From NCBI GenBank assembly GCA_028281285.1, contig JANQKF010000032.1, positions 96,561 through 160,560 on the forward strand: DNA of 64,000 bases. The letters run 5' to 3'. The translations under genes and the position numbers were made by a program. The notes beneath the pieces were generated by a model. It searched no databases, was not told the origin of the DNA, and worked only from the letters and a program-made list of their open reading frames with translations. Below are positions 28,232 through 36,847 of the stretch, in pieces. Positions within the stretch are counted from its first letter, which is position 1. Each line of letters begins with the position of its first letter. Source of the DNA: Cyclobacteriaceae bacterium. GTDB lineage: Bacteria > Bacteroidota > Bacteroidia > Cytophagales > Cyclobacteriaceae.

Positions 28232-28555
28232 CTACTTTGATAATTCAGGGATTAGACCTCTGAAGGTGTTGCGCAATTCTTCAGTTTCGCGAAGGGTTTT
28301 AAAACCAAACGCTGTGACTTTGAAGAACCGCTTGCTTTTACCACCCCTGGTATTTGTCGCTCCTCCTATTTCAGATTTAAGAAGTCCCTTGTCTTCTAGT
28401 CGATATAATGTGGAATGCACCGCACTGATGTTTGCCTTACGTTTCGCCTTTTCCTCCAATTCGGCTTTTACCGAAACTGCATAAGCATTTTCACCCAATG
28501 AAGCCACCACCAATAACAGGAGCTCTTCGAACTCTCCCAGATGATTTCTTTTCAT
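28232..28555 (-). CDS. PadR-family transcriptional regulator (cassette 2)
   Basis: A 107-residue winged-helix protein: MKRNHLGEFEELLLLVVASL, recognition region SAVHSTLYRLEDKGLLKSE, wing GGKSKRFFKVTAFG. It is nearly collinear with the cassette 1 regulator, including the NAYAV and KRKANISA stretches, so the two are close paralogues. ATG 28555 is unambiguous. A perfect 8-bp inverted repeat lies 8 bases upstream, placed to block its own promoter. Confidence 0.92.
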   Translation of the reverse strand: MKRNHLGEFEELLLLVVASLGENAYAVSVKAELEEKAKRKANISAVHSTLYRLEDKGLLKSEIGGATNTRGGKSKRFFKVTAFGFKTLRETEELRNTFRGLIPELSK

Positions 28556-28563
28556 TACAAAAA

Positions 28564-28597
28564 AGTATTATCCTCAATTTTGTAAACATAATACTTC
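28564..28597 (-). promoter_or_regulatory. Putative PadR operator 2: 8-bp inverted repeat
   Basis: AAGTATTA (28564-28571) and TAATACTT (28590-28597) are exact inverse complements separated by 18 bases that contain TTTTGTAAAC. It is 8 bases upstream of the PadR ATG. Coding-strand TATGTTTA overlaps the right half and resembles the -7 consensus TAnnTTTG with one mismatch. Confidence 0.65.
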
Positions 28598-28643
28598 ATG
28601 ATCCACAGCCGGTTACAGAATTCCTGATATTTTTTTATAGATA

Positions 28644-28666
28644 TAAAAAAAGCCCCGTTTGGGGCT
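28644..28666 (-). terminator. Terminator of the two-permease PadR operon (cassette 3)
   Basis: AGCCCC-GTTT-GGGGCT (28651-28666). On the minus strand the hairpin is followed by a run of seven T. It starts 5 bases after the stop codon of the 901-residue permease. Confidence 0.92.
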
Positions 28667-28670
28667 TGTC

Positions 28671-31376
28671 CTACTCTGTTCTGAGCGCCCTTACCGGATT
28701 AGCTCTCGCAGCATTTATCACATGATAGCCGACAACCAGTAACATTATGGTTAATGAAAGTACTCCACTAAAGACAAACATTTCTACTCCTATGCTGATC
28801 CTATACTGAAAGTCATCCAGCCATTGATTCATCAGGTAAATGGTTATTGGTACCGACAAAATAGCTGCCAATAGCAATTGTAGGGAGAAACCTCTGAACA
28901 ACAGACTAAAGATGATTCGTGGTGAAGCCCCCAGTACCTTTCGAATACCGATTTCTTTCACTTTCGTATTAACGACAAGGATAGCCAGTCCTAATAGCCC
29001 CAGACTTGCAATAAGGATACTGAGCGCTGTGGCAATGGAAACAATTTTGTTCACTCTTGCCTCATTCTGATATTGATTTTGGAGCCTTTCCTCGACAAAG
29101 GAAAAGTTCAGCTCCTCATCCGGAAATATCTTTGACCAGGCTGGTGAGAGTGCATTTTCAACCGCCAGCAAAGACGCTCCATGATATCTAAAAACCAGTT
29201 TCGGAACTACGGTATCATTGCTATTAAAATCGTTAATGCCCATAAAGATTGGTATCGGGTTCTGAACAATTACCAGTGGTCTAATTTCACTATGTAGCGA
29301 TTCGAAATTAAAGTCTTTAGCCACTCCAATAATCTGATGATCACCAAATTCGTCCCCGGGTAACTTCTTGCCTATCGGGTCTTCGGATACCCCAAAGTAT
29401 TCTGCAGCAGTTTCATTCAATACCACCCCGCGCTCCTTATCAGAGGCCAAAGAGCCATCGTAAGAGCGGCCTTGTGCCATTTCTATCTCGAATGCATCAA
29501 GGTAGTTTGGGTCAACAATCAGCAAATTAAAAGTCAAATAAGTCCCGGTATTGGCATCAAATCCTAATTGTACCCAACCCGGTGTCCCGAAGACATGACT
29601 ACCCATGGCAAAATCAGTCAATTGAGGATTTCTGCTAAGTTCACCAATCAAAGACTCACCATTCTCCATGGCAGTGGTGATTTGTTGACTCAAGCGTGTA
29701 CTACCGTCTTTGGCGTAAAGCGGAACCGATATCATAGCGTCCTGATTGAATCCGAGATCCTGATTCTGAAGATATACAAGCTGCTTTCGCATAATTAACG
29801 TGCTGGAAATCAGGAATACAGTGAGCAAAAATTGAAAAACCACCATTCCCCTTCGAATCATTTGTCGGTTGAAAACCGATTGTGTCGTTCCTCTCAACAC
29901 GTTGATCACTTTCAACTTGGACAGAATCAGTGCTGGATAGATGCCAGACAGAAGACCGATGGCAGCCACTAAAACCAACACAACAACAATGCTTTCTAGA
30001 TTAACCGGAATCACCAAACTTGTCTGCGCCAAATCGTTAAATATAGGGAGCATCAGGAATGTAAAAAGCACTCCAAAAATCATTGACAATAATGCCACCA
30101 CTGTACTTTCAGTGAGATATTGCCATACCAGAGTATTTGACTCTGCTCCTACCACCTTGCGCATTCCTACCTCCTTGGATCTTTTGAATGACTGGCCTAT
30201 TGATAATGTAGTATAGTTAATACATGCGATCACTAATACCAACAATCCGATAGCTCCCAGTATATAGACATATTGCGGGTTACCAACCGCCACCCTTCCA
30301 GAGGGTACCTCGTCATCCAAATGGATGCTTGTGATCGGTTGAAAACCGACCACATAGTGGTCTTCTACCGGAACATCACCGAATGTATTGGTACCATCCA
30401 ATACACTCTTAATCATGACCTTTGTCTTCGGGCTCAGGTCTTCTGGGTTCGTACCTTCCCTAAGTAAGACATAAGTCTCGGGGTTGATACTGAACCAAGC
30501 GTTCAGTGCACCAGGACTGAACAAAATATCTTTATTTTCCATTGAAATGGCGAGGTTGAAAGGTACGTTGGTATTCAACGGTGGATCTTCTGACACTGCA
30601 GACACAATAAAATCCCTTATTTCACTACCGATTTGAACAGAAATGGTCTCACCAATTGGGTCGTTATCTCCAAAGTACTTTCGTGCATAGCTTTGTGTCA
30701 GTACGGCATTGGTTCGCTCACCTAAGGGATCTTGACTGTTTCCAGATACGATTTGAAAGTCAAAAACTTCAAAAAAGTTACTGGTAACAATATCCAATTG
30801 ATCAGCAATCCTGCCCTCTCCTCTTCCTACCAGCGTAGGACGACTGGAAATTTGAACGAATTCTTCTACCTCAGGAATGTTTTCACCCAAAGTCGGCCCA
30901 AGTGGCAACGGAGTGGCAATATCCCAAAATACTCTACCATCCGTATAGATCTCTTTGACCCATGCCCTATAGATATCGTCTTTCTTGGAATGAAATCCAT
31001 CATAGGTAACCTCCTGTTTTACATATAGGCTGATTAGCATAAAACAGGCCAGGCCTATCGATATTCCCAACACATTCATCAACGTATTGGCTTTCTTCCT
31101 TCCTAAAATTCTAAATGCAATTTTAAAGTTGTTTGCTGTCATAGCGATAATATTTGAGTTTACTTTTGTTGTTCTGATATTAGACCACTTGAAGAAGCGA
31201 AGTATGTCCCAGATAAAAAGGAGCTTAGCTTTTCCAGCACTTAGTGAAGCCACCCTAACCTCAAAAAGCTCGTGCGCATCGCCTTGAATTTCTTCAAGAA
31301 ATTCAGGTTTGCAGTATAGCTCAAGAAACCGATCGGCCCACTTTGGCGGTACTATTGTTCTCTGTGATTTACTCAC
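28671..31376 (-). CDS. Prefix-domain MacB/FtsX-type permease, second permease of PadR cassette 3
   Basis: At 901 residues this is the longest permease here. The prefix (about 1-90) carries PPKWADRFLELYC, EIQGDAHELFEVR and IWDILRFFKWSN. TM1 includes LMNVLGISIGLACFMLISLYV. The loops are KEVGMRKVVGAE near 405 and KEIGIRKVLGAS near 812, and the end is NPVRALRTE. The second periplasmic domain is enlarged relative to its neighbours, including a stretch near 740-770 (FMGINDFNSNDTVVPK) with no counterpart in them. The start is GTG 31376, and its first 8 bases overlap the 868-residue permease upstream, indicating coupled translation. A strong terminator follows. Confidence 0.9.
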   Translation of the reverse strand: MSKSQRTIVPPKWADRFLELYCKPEFLEEIQGDAHELFEVRVASLSAGKAKLLFIWDILRFFKWSNIRTTKVNSNIIAMTANNFKIAFRILGRKKANTLMNVLGISIGLACFMLISLYVKQEVTYDGFHSKKDDIYRAWVKEIYTDGRVFWDIATPLPLGPTLGENIPEVEEFVQISSRPTLVGRGEGRIADQLDIVTSNFFEVFDFQIVSGNSQDPLGERTNAVLTQSYARKYFGDNDPIGETISVQIGSEIRDFIVSAVSEDPPLNTNVPFNLAISMENKDILFSPGALNAWFSINPETYVLLREGTNPEDLSPKTKVMIKSVLDGTNTFGDVPVEDHYVVGFQPITSIHLDDEVPSGRVAVGNPQYVYILGAIGLLVLVIACINYTTLSIGQSFKRSKEVGMRKVVGAESNTLVWQYLTESTVVALLSMIFGVLFTFLMLPIFNDLAQTSLVIPVNLESIVVVLVLVAAIGLLSGIYPALILSKLKVINVLRGTTQSVFNRQMIRRGMVVFQFLLTVFLISSTLIMRKQLVYLQNQDLGFNQDAMISVPLYAKDGSTRLSQQITTAMENGESLIGELSRNPQLTDFAMGSHVFGTPGWVQLGFDANTGTYLTFNLLIVDPNYLDAFEIEMAQGRSYDGSLASDKERGVVLNETAAEYFGVSEDPIGKKLPGDEFGDHQIIGVAKDFNFESLHSEIRPLVIVQNPIPIFMGINDFNSNDTVVPKLVFRYHGASLLAVENALSPAWSKIFPDEELNFSFVEERLQNQYQNEARVNKIVSIATALSILIASLGLLGLAILVVNTKVKEIGIRKVLGASPRIIFSLLFRGFSLQLLLAAILSVPITIYLMNQWLDDFQYRISIGVEMFVFSGVLSLTIMLLVVGYHVINAARANPVRALRTE

Positions 31377-33975
31377 TTCGCAAAAACTTCACAGGGTTAG
31401 ACTTGGCAAGTCGCATAGACTGAATAGCTATCGTAAGCAATGCAACTACCACCGTTGTCAGTGATGCGATAACAGGGATCTGTATATTCTCTACTATTTG
31501 TATGCGATAGGCAAACTCCGCGAGCCAACTATCTAAATAATACAAACTGACCGGAATGGCGATCAAAATTGAAATGAGAATTATGATAATGAACTGCTTA
31601 GAAAACAGTAACCAAATTTGGTTCAATGAGGCTCCCATTACCTTTCTGATACTCACTTCTTTCATTTTCTGCTCTGCAGAAAATGTTGCCAATGAAAATA
31701 ATCCTATGCATGCCAGAATAATGGCAATTGATCCGAATGTAGTCGCTACTTTAGACAACCTGACTTCGGCCTCATATTGGCCTTCCAACATCTGGTCAAG
31801 GAAGTAATATCCAAACGGAATATTGGGCTCTGTAGCCTTCCATGATTCTTCTATAGCTTCGAGTACCTGATCCGTGGATCCTGGGTTTAGTTTTATAAAT
31901 AGCGTGCTTGTCCAGTCCAATTTGTTAGCGATTACCAAAGGGCTGATTTGATTGTGAAGCGAGCGAAAGTTGAAGTCTTCCACAACACCCACAATTCTTC
32001 CCGGACTCCAGGGATTATTCTCATCTCTGGTCGGCATTTCGATTCGCTTTCCAAGTCCTGTCTCCCAACCCACAGATTTCAAGAACGCCTCATTGACAAT
32101 AAAACTGCTTTCCGTGTCCGTTGCCAATTCTTCTTGAAAGAAACGACCTTCTATTAATCTCAAACCCAGCGTCTTTCCATAGGCTGCATCAATCGACATA
32201 AACCTTACGTTTAATGGCCTATCACCATTTTCATATCTAAATGGCATTCCCCAATCGCCACCCCCCATTTGATTGGCCGTCAACGCCACATCCTTTACTT
32301 GTGGGAATGCTCTGATTTCATCCGCAAAGACATTCTTGTTTCTCCATACTTCAGTTGATCCAAGAGGAACCACTACGACTTGCTCCTTATCAAAACCAAT
32401 GTCTTTGTTTAACATGTACTGGAGTTGTTTGTAAACCAAACCGGTGCCAATGATCAGGGCAATAGATATCACAAACTGAAGTGTTGTTAGCGACTTTCTC
32501 AAGTACCCCTTTCCTGCAAGGCCCACAGTGTTATTCTTCACCAGGTTAACAGGATTAAGGGAAGACAACACAAATGCAGGATAAAAGCCTGATAAGAGGC
32601 CTATGAGAAGAGTAATAGCCAACATGACCGTAACAAGTGGCCAATTCTCAACTAAACTAAATTCCAGGCCCGAATTCATCAGCCTGTTGAATCCTGGAAG
32701 AAATAGCCGGAAGGAAAGCATTGCCAACACAAACACCCCTAAACAGACAATTGTGTTTTCAACCAAAAACTGATATCGCAGTTGTCCCTTCGCAGCTCCG
32801 ATCGACTTCCTAACACCCACTTCTTTGAATCTCTTTGCTGATCTTGCTGTAACCAAGTTTACGTAGTTAACAAGTGCAATCACCAGTATGAAGAGTCCGA
32901 TCACACCCACTAACGTGACTCGGCCAATCTGCGGATTCTGTCCTGCTGTGTCATCATATAAATAGATATCCGGAACCGGTTGGAGAATAATCTCTCTCTG
33001 AAAAGGAGTTTCAGGACTTTCAAATCGTGCCTTAAAGAAGGCGGTAAGTTTTCCTTCGGTGTCTTTTACATCAACATCCGAATTGAGAAGAAAATAGGTA
33101 GTGTAATTCTGAATAAACCAGTCCGTCTTGAACCACTCATTGTGAGAATCAAAGGATGCAATAAAGTCAAAAGTCAAATGACCGGGATTCTGATCGTTTG
33201 CAAGGACACCCGTAACGGTATATAACTTTTCGTTATCGATCTTAATTACTTGTCCTACCGGATTTTCATCGCCAAAATACTTCTCGGCTAACCATTCTTT
33301 GATTACGACTTGATTAGGCTCAAGCAAAGCGGACGTTGATTCTCCGTTGGTCAGTTTAAGAGCAAAAACCTCGAGGATTGAAGCATCTGCGATTATCCCT
33401 CCTGTTTCGTAGAATCGATTGTTCTCTACTTCGAATACCGATGCACCATGCCCGATAATTCTTACATAATCCTGTATTTCAGGAAACTGTTCTTTCAAAG
33501 CAGGCCCCCATGGCGCTGCAGACTGATTACCTGATCCTCCATTCGCTGTATTGAAAGATGTAAGTCTGAATGTATCATCAGGCCTTAACAGTTCCTTATC
33601 AAAGCTGAATTCATAATTCAAATACAGTACTGTAAGAACCATGCAAACAATTCCAATATAAAGCCCTGATAGATTGAGGATGGAATAACCTCTATCTTTA
33701 AACAAATTCCTACGAGTGATTTTGAAGTAATTTCTTAGCATACTTGTGTTGTTTGAGTTGTACCCTTTAGTCTTTTTGACGTTTGACCACCTGAAAAACC
33801 TGACTACGTCCCAGATAAATTTTCTTTTGGCCGAACCGAGGCCTTCATTTCTCATCCTTGTTTGAAAGAGCTCATGGAGATCCCCTCTAATCTCTTCCGC
33901 ATATTCTTCATTACAGTAGAATTTCAGGAAACGATCTGCCCATTTTGGTGGTGATATGTCCTTATTATTTTTCAC
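31369..33975 (-). CDS. Prefix-domain MacB/FtsX-type permease, first permease of PadR cassette 3
   Basis: An 868-residue permease with a prefix (about 1-85) very close to that of the next gene: PPKWADRFLKFYC, EIRGDLHELFQTR, IWDVVRFFRWSN. TM1 contains SILNLSGLYIGIVCMVLTVLY. The loops are KEVGVRKSIGAA near 388 and KEVSIRKVMGAS near 775, the latter with Ser in place of the usual Gly. The end is NPVKFLRSE. The start is GTG 33975, sharing one base with the PadR TAG (TAGTG). This cassette thus encodes one regulator and two prefix permeases in a chain of overlapping genes. Confidence 0.9.
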   Translation of the reverse strand: MKNNKDISPPKWADRFLKFYCNEEYAEEIRGDLHELFQTRMRNEGLGSAKRKFIWDVVRFFRWSNVKKTKGYNSNNTSMLRNYFKITRRNLFKDRGYSILNLSGLYIGIVCMVLTVLYLNYEFSFDKELLRPDDTFRLTSFNTANGGSGNQSAAPWGPALKEQFPEIQDYVRIIGHGASVFEVENNRFYETGGIIADASILEVFALKLTNGESTSALLEPNQVVIKEWLAEKYFGDENPVGQVIKIDNEKLYTVTGVLANDQNPGHLTFDFIASFDSHNEWFKTDWFIQNYTTYFLLNSDVDVKDTEGKLTAFFKARFESPETPFQREIILQPVPDIYLYDDTAGQNPQIGRVTLVGVIGLFILVIALVNYVNLVTARSAKRFKEVGVRKSIGAAKGQLRYQFLVENTIVCLGVFVLAMLSFRLFLPGFNRLMNSGLEFSLVENWPLVTVMLAITLLIGLLSGFYPAFVLSSLNPVNLVKNNTVGLAGKGYLRKSLTTLQFVISIALIIGTGLVYKQLQYMLNKDIGFDKEQVVVVPLGSTEVWRNKNVFADEIRAFPQVKDVALTANQMGGGDWGMPFRYENGDRPLNVRFMSIDAAYGKTLGLRLIEGRFFQEELATDTESSFIVNEAFLKSVGWETGLGKRIEMPTRDENNPWSPGRIVGVVEDFNFRSLHNQISPLVIANKLDWTSTLFIKLNPGSTDQVLEAIEESWKATEPNIPFGYYFLDQMLEGQYEAEVRLSKVATTFGSIAIILACIGLFSLATFSAEQKMKEVSIRKVMGASLNQIWLLFSKQFIIIILISILIAIPVSLYYLDSWLAEFAYRIQIVENIQIPVIASLTTVVVALLTIAIQSMRLAKSNPVKFLRSE

Positions 33976-34304
33976 TAATTGCCAAAAGCGACATTCGGAA
34001 TTCTATCATAGAGCTTCATCCTCAACGACTGTGCTTCATCCAATGCCTTCTTTCCATATGAGGTCAGAACAAAAAACCGCTTCCGCCTTCCCCCTCTTTC
34101 ATTGGTCGCGCCTCCCATCTTTGATTTGACAAAGCCTTTTTCTTCAAGTCTTCGCAATGCCGAGTGAATGGCCGATATGTTTACCGACCGGCCTGTCTCA
34201 TTTTTGATCTCGTCCATTACAGCAACTCCATAGGCTTCATCATAGAGCACCCCCACTGTGAGTAAAACAAGCTCCTCAAATTCTCCAAGGTATGTACCTT
34301 TCAT
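33975..34304 (-). CDS. PadR-family transcriptional regulator (cassette 3)
   Basis: A winged-helix protein of 109 residues: MKGTYLGEFEELVLLTVGVL, recognition region SAIHSALRRLEEKGFVKSK, wing GGRRKRFFVLTSYGKKALD. It is the most divergent of the three PadR proteins (EIKNETGRSVN replaces ELEEK.NRKAN). ATG 34304 is preferred to an in-frame TTG at 34313 because it matches the MK..LGEFEEL start of the paralogues. A long perfect inverted repeat begins 12 bases upstream. Confidence 0.92.
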   Translation of the reverse strand: MKGTYLGEFEELVLLTVGVLYDEAYGVAVMDEIKNETGRSVNISAIHSALRRLEEKGFVKSKMGGATNERGGRRKRFFVLTSYGKKALDEAQSLRMKLYDRIPNVAFGN

Positions 34305-34315
34305 AATCTTCAAAT

Positions 34316-34369
34316 TATTAGTTGTACAAATATAAAAGAAATATTTAATTCATATTTGTACAACTAATA
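34316..34369 (-). promoter_or_regulatory. Putative PadR operator 3: 18-bp perfect inverted repeat
   Basis: Bases 34316-34333 (core ATTAGTTGTACAAATAT) are the exact inverse complement of 34352-34369 (core ATATTTGTACAACTAAT), with an 18-base A/T-rich spacer. Each arm holds the small palindrome TTGTACAA. On the coding strand TATATTTG, a perfect match to the Bacteroidota -7 consensus, spans the edge of the start-proximal arm, so a bound PadR dimer pair would cover the promoter. Confidence 0.75.
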
Positions 34370-34428
34370 TCTCAGACTTATGTATTGAATTGTAGGTTAC
34401 AGGTTGTGAATTGAATAATTTAAGATAC

Positions 34429-36846
34429 CTATTCGCTTCGAAGAGAATCGACAGGGTTAGAATAAGCTGCTTGAATTGACCGATGACTCACCGTCACCAA
34501 TGCAATAAGAAGAGCAAATCCACCAGCAATCAAGAAGGTAACTGGTCCAAGGTTAGTCTTATAGCTGAAATTATTAAGCCAATTGGCCATCAAAAGGTAC
34601 GCAGCAGGAGAAGCGATCAAGAAGCCCACAATCACTTGTTTGACGAAAGATGAGGAAAGCAAAAAGAAAATATTCCATTCACTGGCCCCCAACACTTTAC
34701 GAATTCCCAGCTCTTTCGCTCTCTTTTGCACGGTGAACGCTGCCAAGCCAAAGAGACCCAGACAAGCAACTAAAATGCTCAGTCCAGCTCCAAGTTGAAA
34801 GATCTCATTGGCAGTCTGTTCTTTCTCATATTTCATCTCAAGTTGAGTATCAAGGAAGTTGTACTCTATGGTTGTTGCAGGGTCGAATTCATTGTGAACT
34901 TCAGTCAGACGATCGATAATATTGGCCACATTGTTAGTATTTAACTTAAGGGCGAAATAATCAATACTTCGGAGCCCACTGTTCCATGCCCCTATCACCA
35001 GGGGTGCCACACTTGAATGAAACGACTGGTAGTTGAAATCATCAACTATCCCGATTACCGTGGCATCCAATCTCCTTGTCGCTGTTCTGTGTAACTTAAT
35101 TTGGGCACCGATCGGATTTTCCAAGCCAAGTGCTCTCGCAGCAACTTGATTTAACAATATCTTGGTGGAGTCGGACTGGTCATTGCCCGAAAAATAATTG
35201 CCTTCAACTATATCAAATCCGAAAGTTCTTTGTACATCTGCATCGAATCCCATATAAAAAGACCTTAGTGAATCAGGAGATTCATTGCTGGTTCCCTTTC
35301 TAATATATAATTCCGTTAAAGTTTTCCACTCACCCGGTACCCTGCTGGCAACTGAAACACTTTCGACTCCCGGAATAGCATTGAATTGCTCCTTCATCAA
35401 GCGGAAATCTCTCCTTGTATAGAAGCTGTTAATATCAACTACCAGAATGCCTTCCGTATTGAACCCTACATCAGAGCGTTTAATGAATTGCATTTGGTTA
35501 GATACCACCAACATCGCAACAATCATAACAATGCTCATGGCAAATTGAAGTATCACTAAAGTCTTACGAAAAGACAATTTACCTTGTGCTATTCCTTGTT
35601 CACCTTTGAGGACTTTGACCGGTTTGAAACGAGTGATAAAAATAGCCGGATAAAGCCCTGCCATTAGTCCCGATAATAATGCAATTGTGACGAGCATAGG
35701 AGCATATTGCGAAAGCACAGACAAACCAAATTCAAAATCTTTATTGGTAATTTGATTGTAGTATGGAATAACAAGATCAATGATACCCACAGAGATGATG
35801 GTTGCAACAAACGTGATCACTAAAGACTCCAGGAAAAATTGTAGAGCCAATTGTTTTTTCTGAGCACCTACCACTTTTCTTACACCTATTTCCTTTGCCC
35901 TGAACAATGCTTTTGACGTGGCGAGATTTGTGTAGTTGACTGCTGCAATCAACAACAAGAATAAAGCAATCGAAGTGAACACCAGCACGTAAGACTTATC
36001 TCCTTTAGCAAAGCGTTCTACTCCTTGTTCGATTGAAGCCGAGCCAAAATGTATATCTCTCAAGGCTTGAATGTCTAATTCATAATCTTCTGAAGACCCC
36101 GGCCCCCGATATTTATCCAAGAATTCAGACATCTTAGTCTCAAGTTCATCACCATTTGACTCGGGCAATAATTTTAGGTAGGAATATGCTCTGGGTTGCT
36201 CCCAAGTATTCAGATTTTCTCGCCATTCACTTTCTGCCGTAAAGTTGACCCCTACCACTAAATCAAACTGAATGTGAGAGTTGCTTGGAACGTCTTTTAC
36301 GATACCAGTCACCTGAAAATCTCCCCATTCGAATTCATTGATGGTTTTGCCAATTGGGTCTTTGTCTCCAAAATACTTTCGCGCTAAGGACTCGGATAAG
36401 ACAATGGAATTGGGCTCTGATAGTACTGTTTCCGGATTCCCTTCTATTAATTCGAAGTCAAAAAACCTAAAGAAGTTATCGTCAACCATCCACCAGTTTT
36501 CTTCCGTGATTCTCTTTCCATTCAGCCTGAAATTTATCTGATTACGCGTTTGATATAACGTCACCTGATCTTCGACTTCAGGAAGTTCTTCTTCAAGAGT
36601 TTTGGCGAGCAAGGTGAACGTTTCTCCATAAAGTCTGGAGACTTCAGCCGTCTTGTCCTCAGTAACTATTCTGTAAATGCGATCAGCGTCCCTGTGAAAA
36701 GCATCAAAAGACAACTCATCATTAACATAAATCAATAACAACGTAGCCCCTGATATGCCTATGGACAACCCTAGGATGTTAATAAAGGAATAAACCCTGC
36801 TTCTCAGAAGTGTTCGAATCGCGACTTTAAAGTAGTTTTTGAGCAT
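34429..36846 (-). CDS. MacB/FtsX-type permease, fifth (last) gene of the five-permease operon
   Basis: An 805-residue permease without prefix: the chain begins MLKNYFKVAIRTLL directly before TM1 (SFINILGLSIGISGATLLLIYV). The loops are AKEIGVRKVVGA near 320 and KELGIRKVLGAS near 714, with end NPVDSLRSE. Its second periplasmic domain has SVSVASRVPGEWKTLTELYI, shared with the next two genes upstream, marking a recent duplication group. The start lies one base after the upstream stop (TAATATG). No terminator is evident in the 115 bases before the PadR 3 gene, but the PadR 3 operator lies there. Confidence 0.9.
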   Translation of the reverse strand: MLKNYFKVAIRTLLRSRVYSFINILGLSIGISGATLLLIYVNDELSFDAFHRDADRIYRIVTEDKTAEVSRLYGETFTLLAKTLEEELPEVEDQVTLYQTRNQINFRLNGKRITEENWWMVDDNFFRFFDFELIEGNPETVLSEPNSIVLSESLARKYFGDKDPIGKTINEFEWGDFQVTGIVKDVPSNSHIQFDLVVGVNFTAESEWRENLNTWEQPRAYSYLKLLPESNGDELETKMSEFLDKYRGPGSSEDYELDIQALRDIHFGSASIEQGVERFAKGDKSYVLVFTSIALFLLLIAAVNYTNLATSKALFRAKEIGVRKVVGAQKKQLALQFFLESLVITFVATIISVGIIDLVIPYYNQITNKDFEFGLSVLSQYAPMLVTIALLSGLMAGLYPAIFITRFKPVKVLKGEQGIAQGKLSFRKTLVILQFAMSIVMIVAMLVVSNQMQFIKRSDVGFNTEGILVVDINSFYTRRDFRLMKEQFNAIPGVESVSVASRVPGEWKTLTELYIRKGTSNESPDSLRSFYMGFDADVQRTFGFDIVEGNYFSGNDQSDSTKILLNQVAARALGLENPIGAQIKLHRTATRRLDATVIGIVDDFNYQSFHSSVAPLVIGAWNSGLRSIDYFALKLNTNNVANIIDRLTEVHNEFDPATTIEYNFLDTQLEMKYEKEQTANEIFQLGAGLSILVACLGLFGLAAFTVQKRAKELGIRKVLGASEWNIFFLLSSSFVKQVIVGFLIASPAAYLLMANWLNNFSYKTNLGPVTFLIAGGFALLIALVTVSHRSIQAAYSNPVDSLRSE

Positions 36847-36847
36847 A

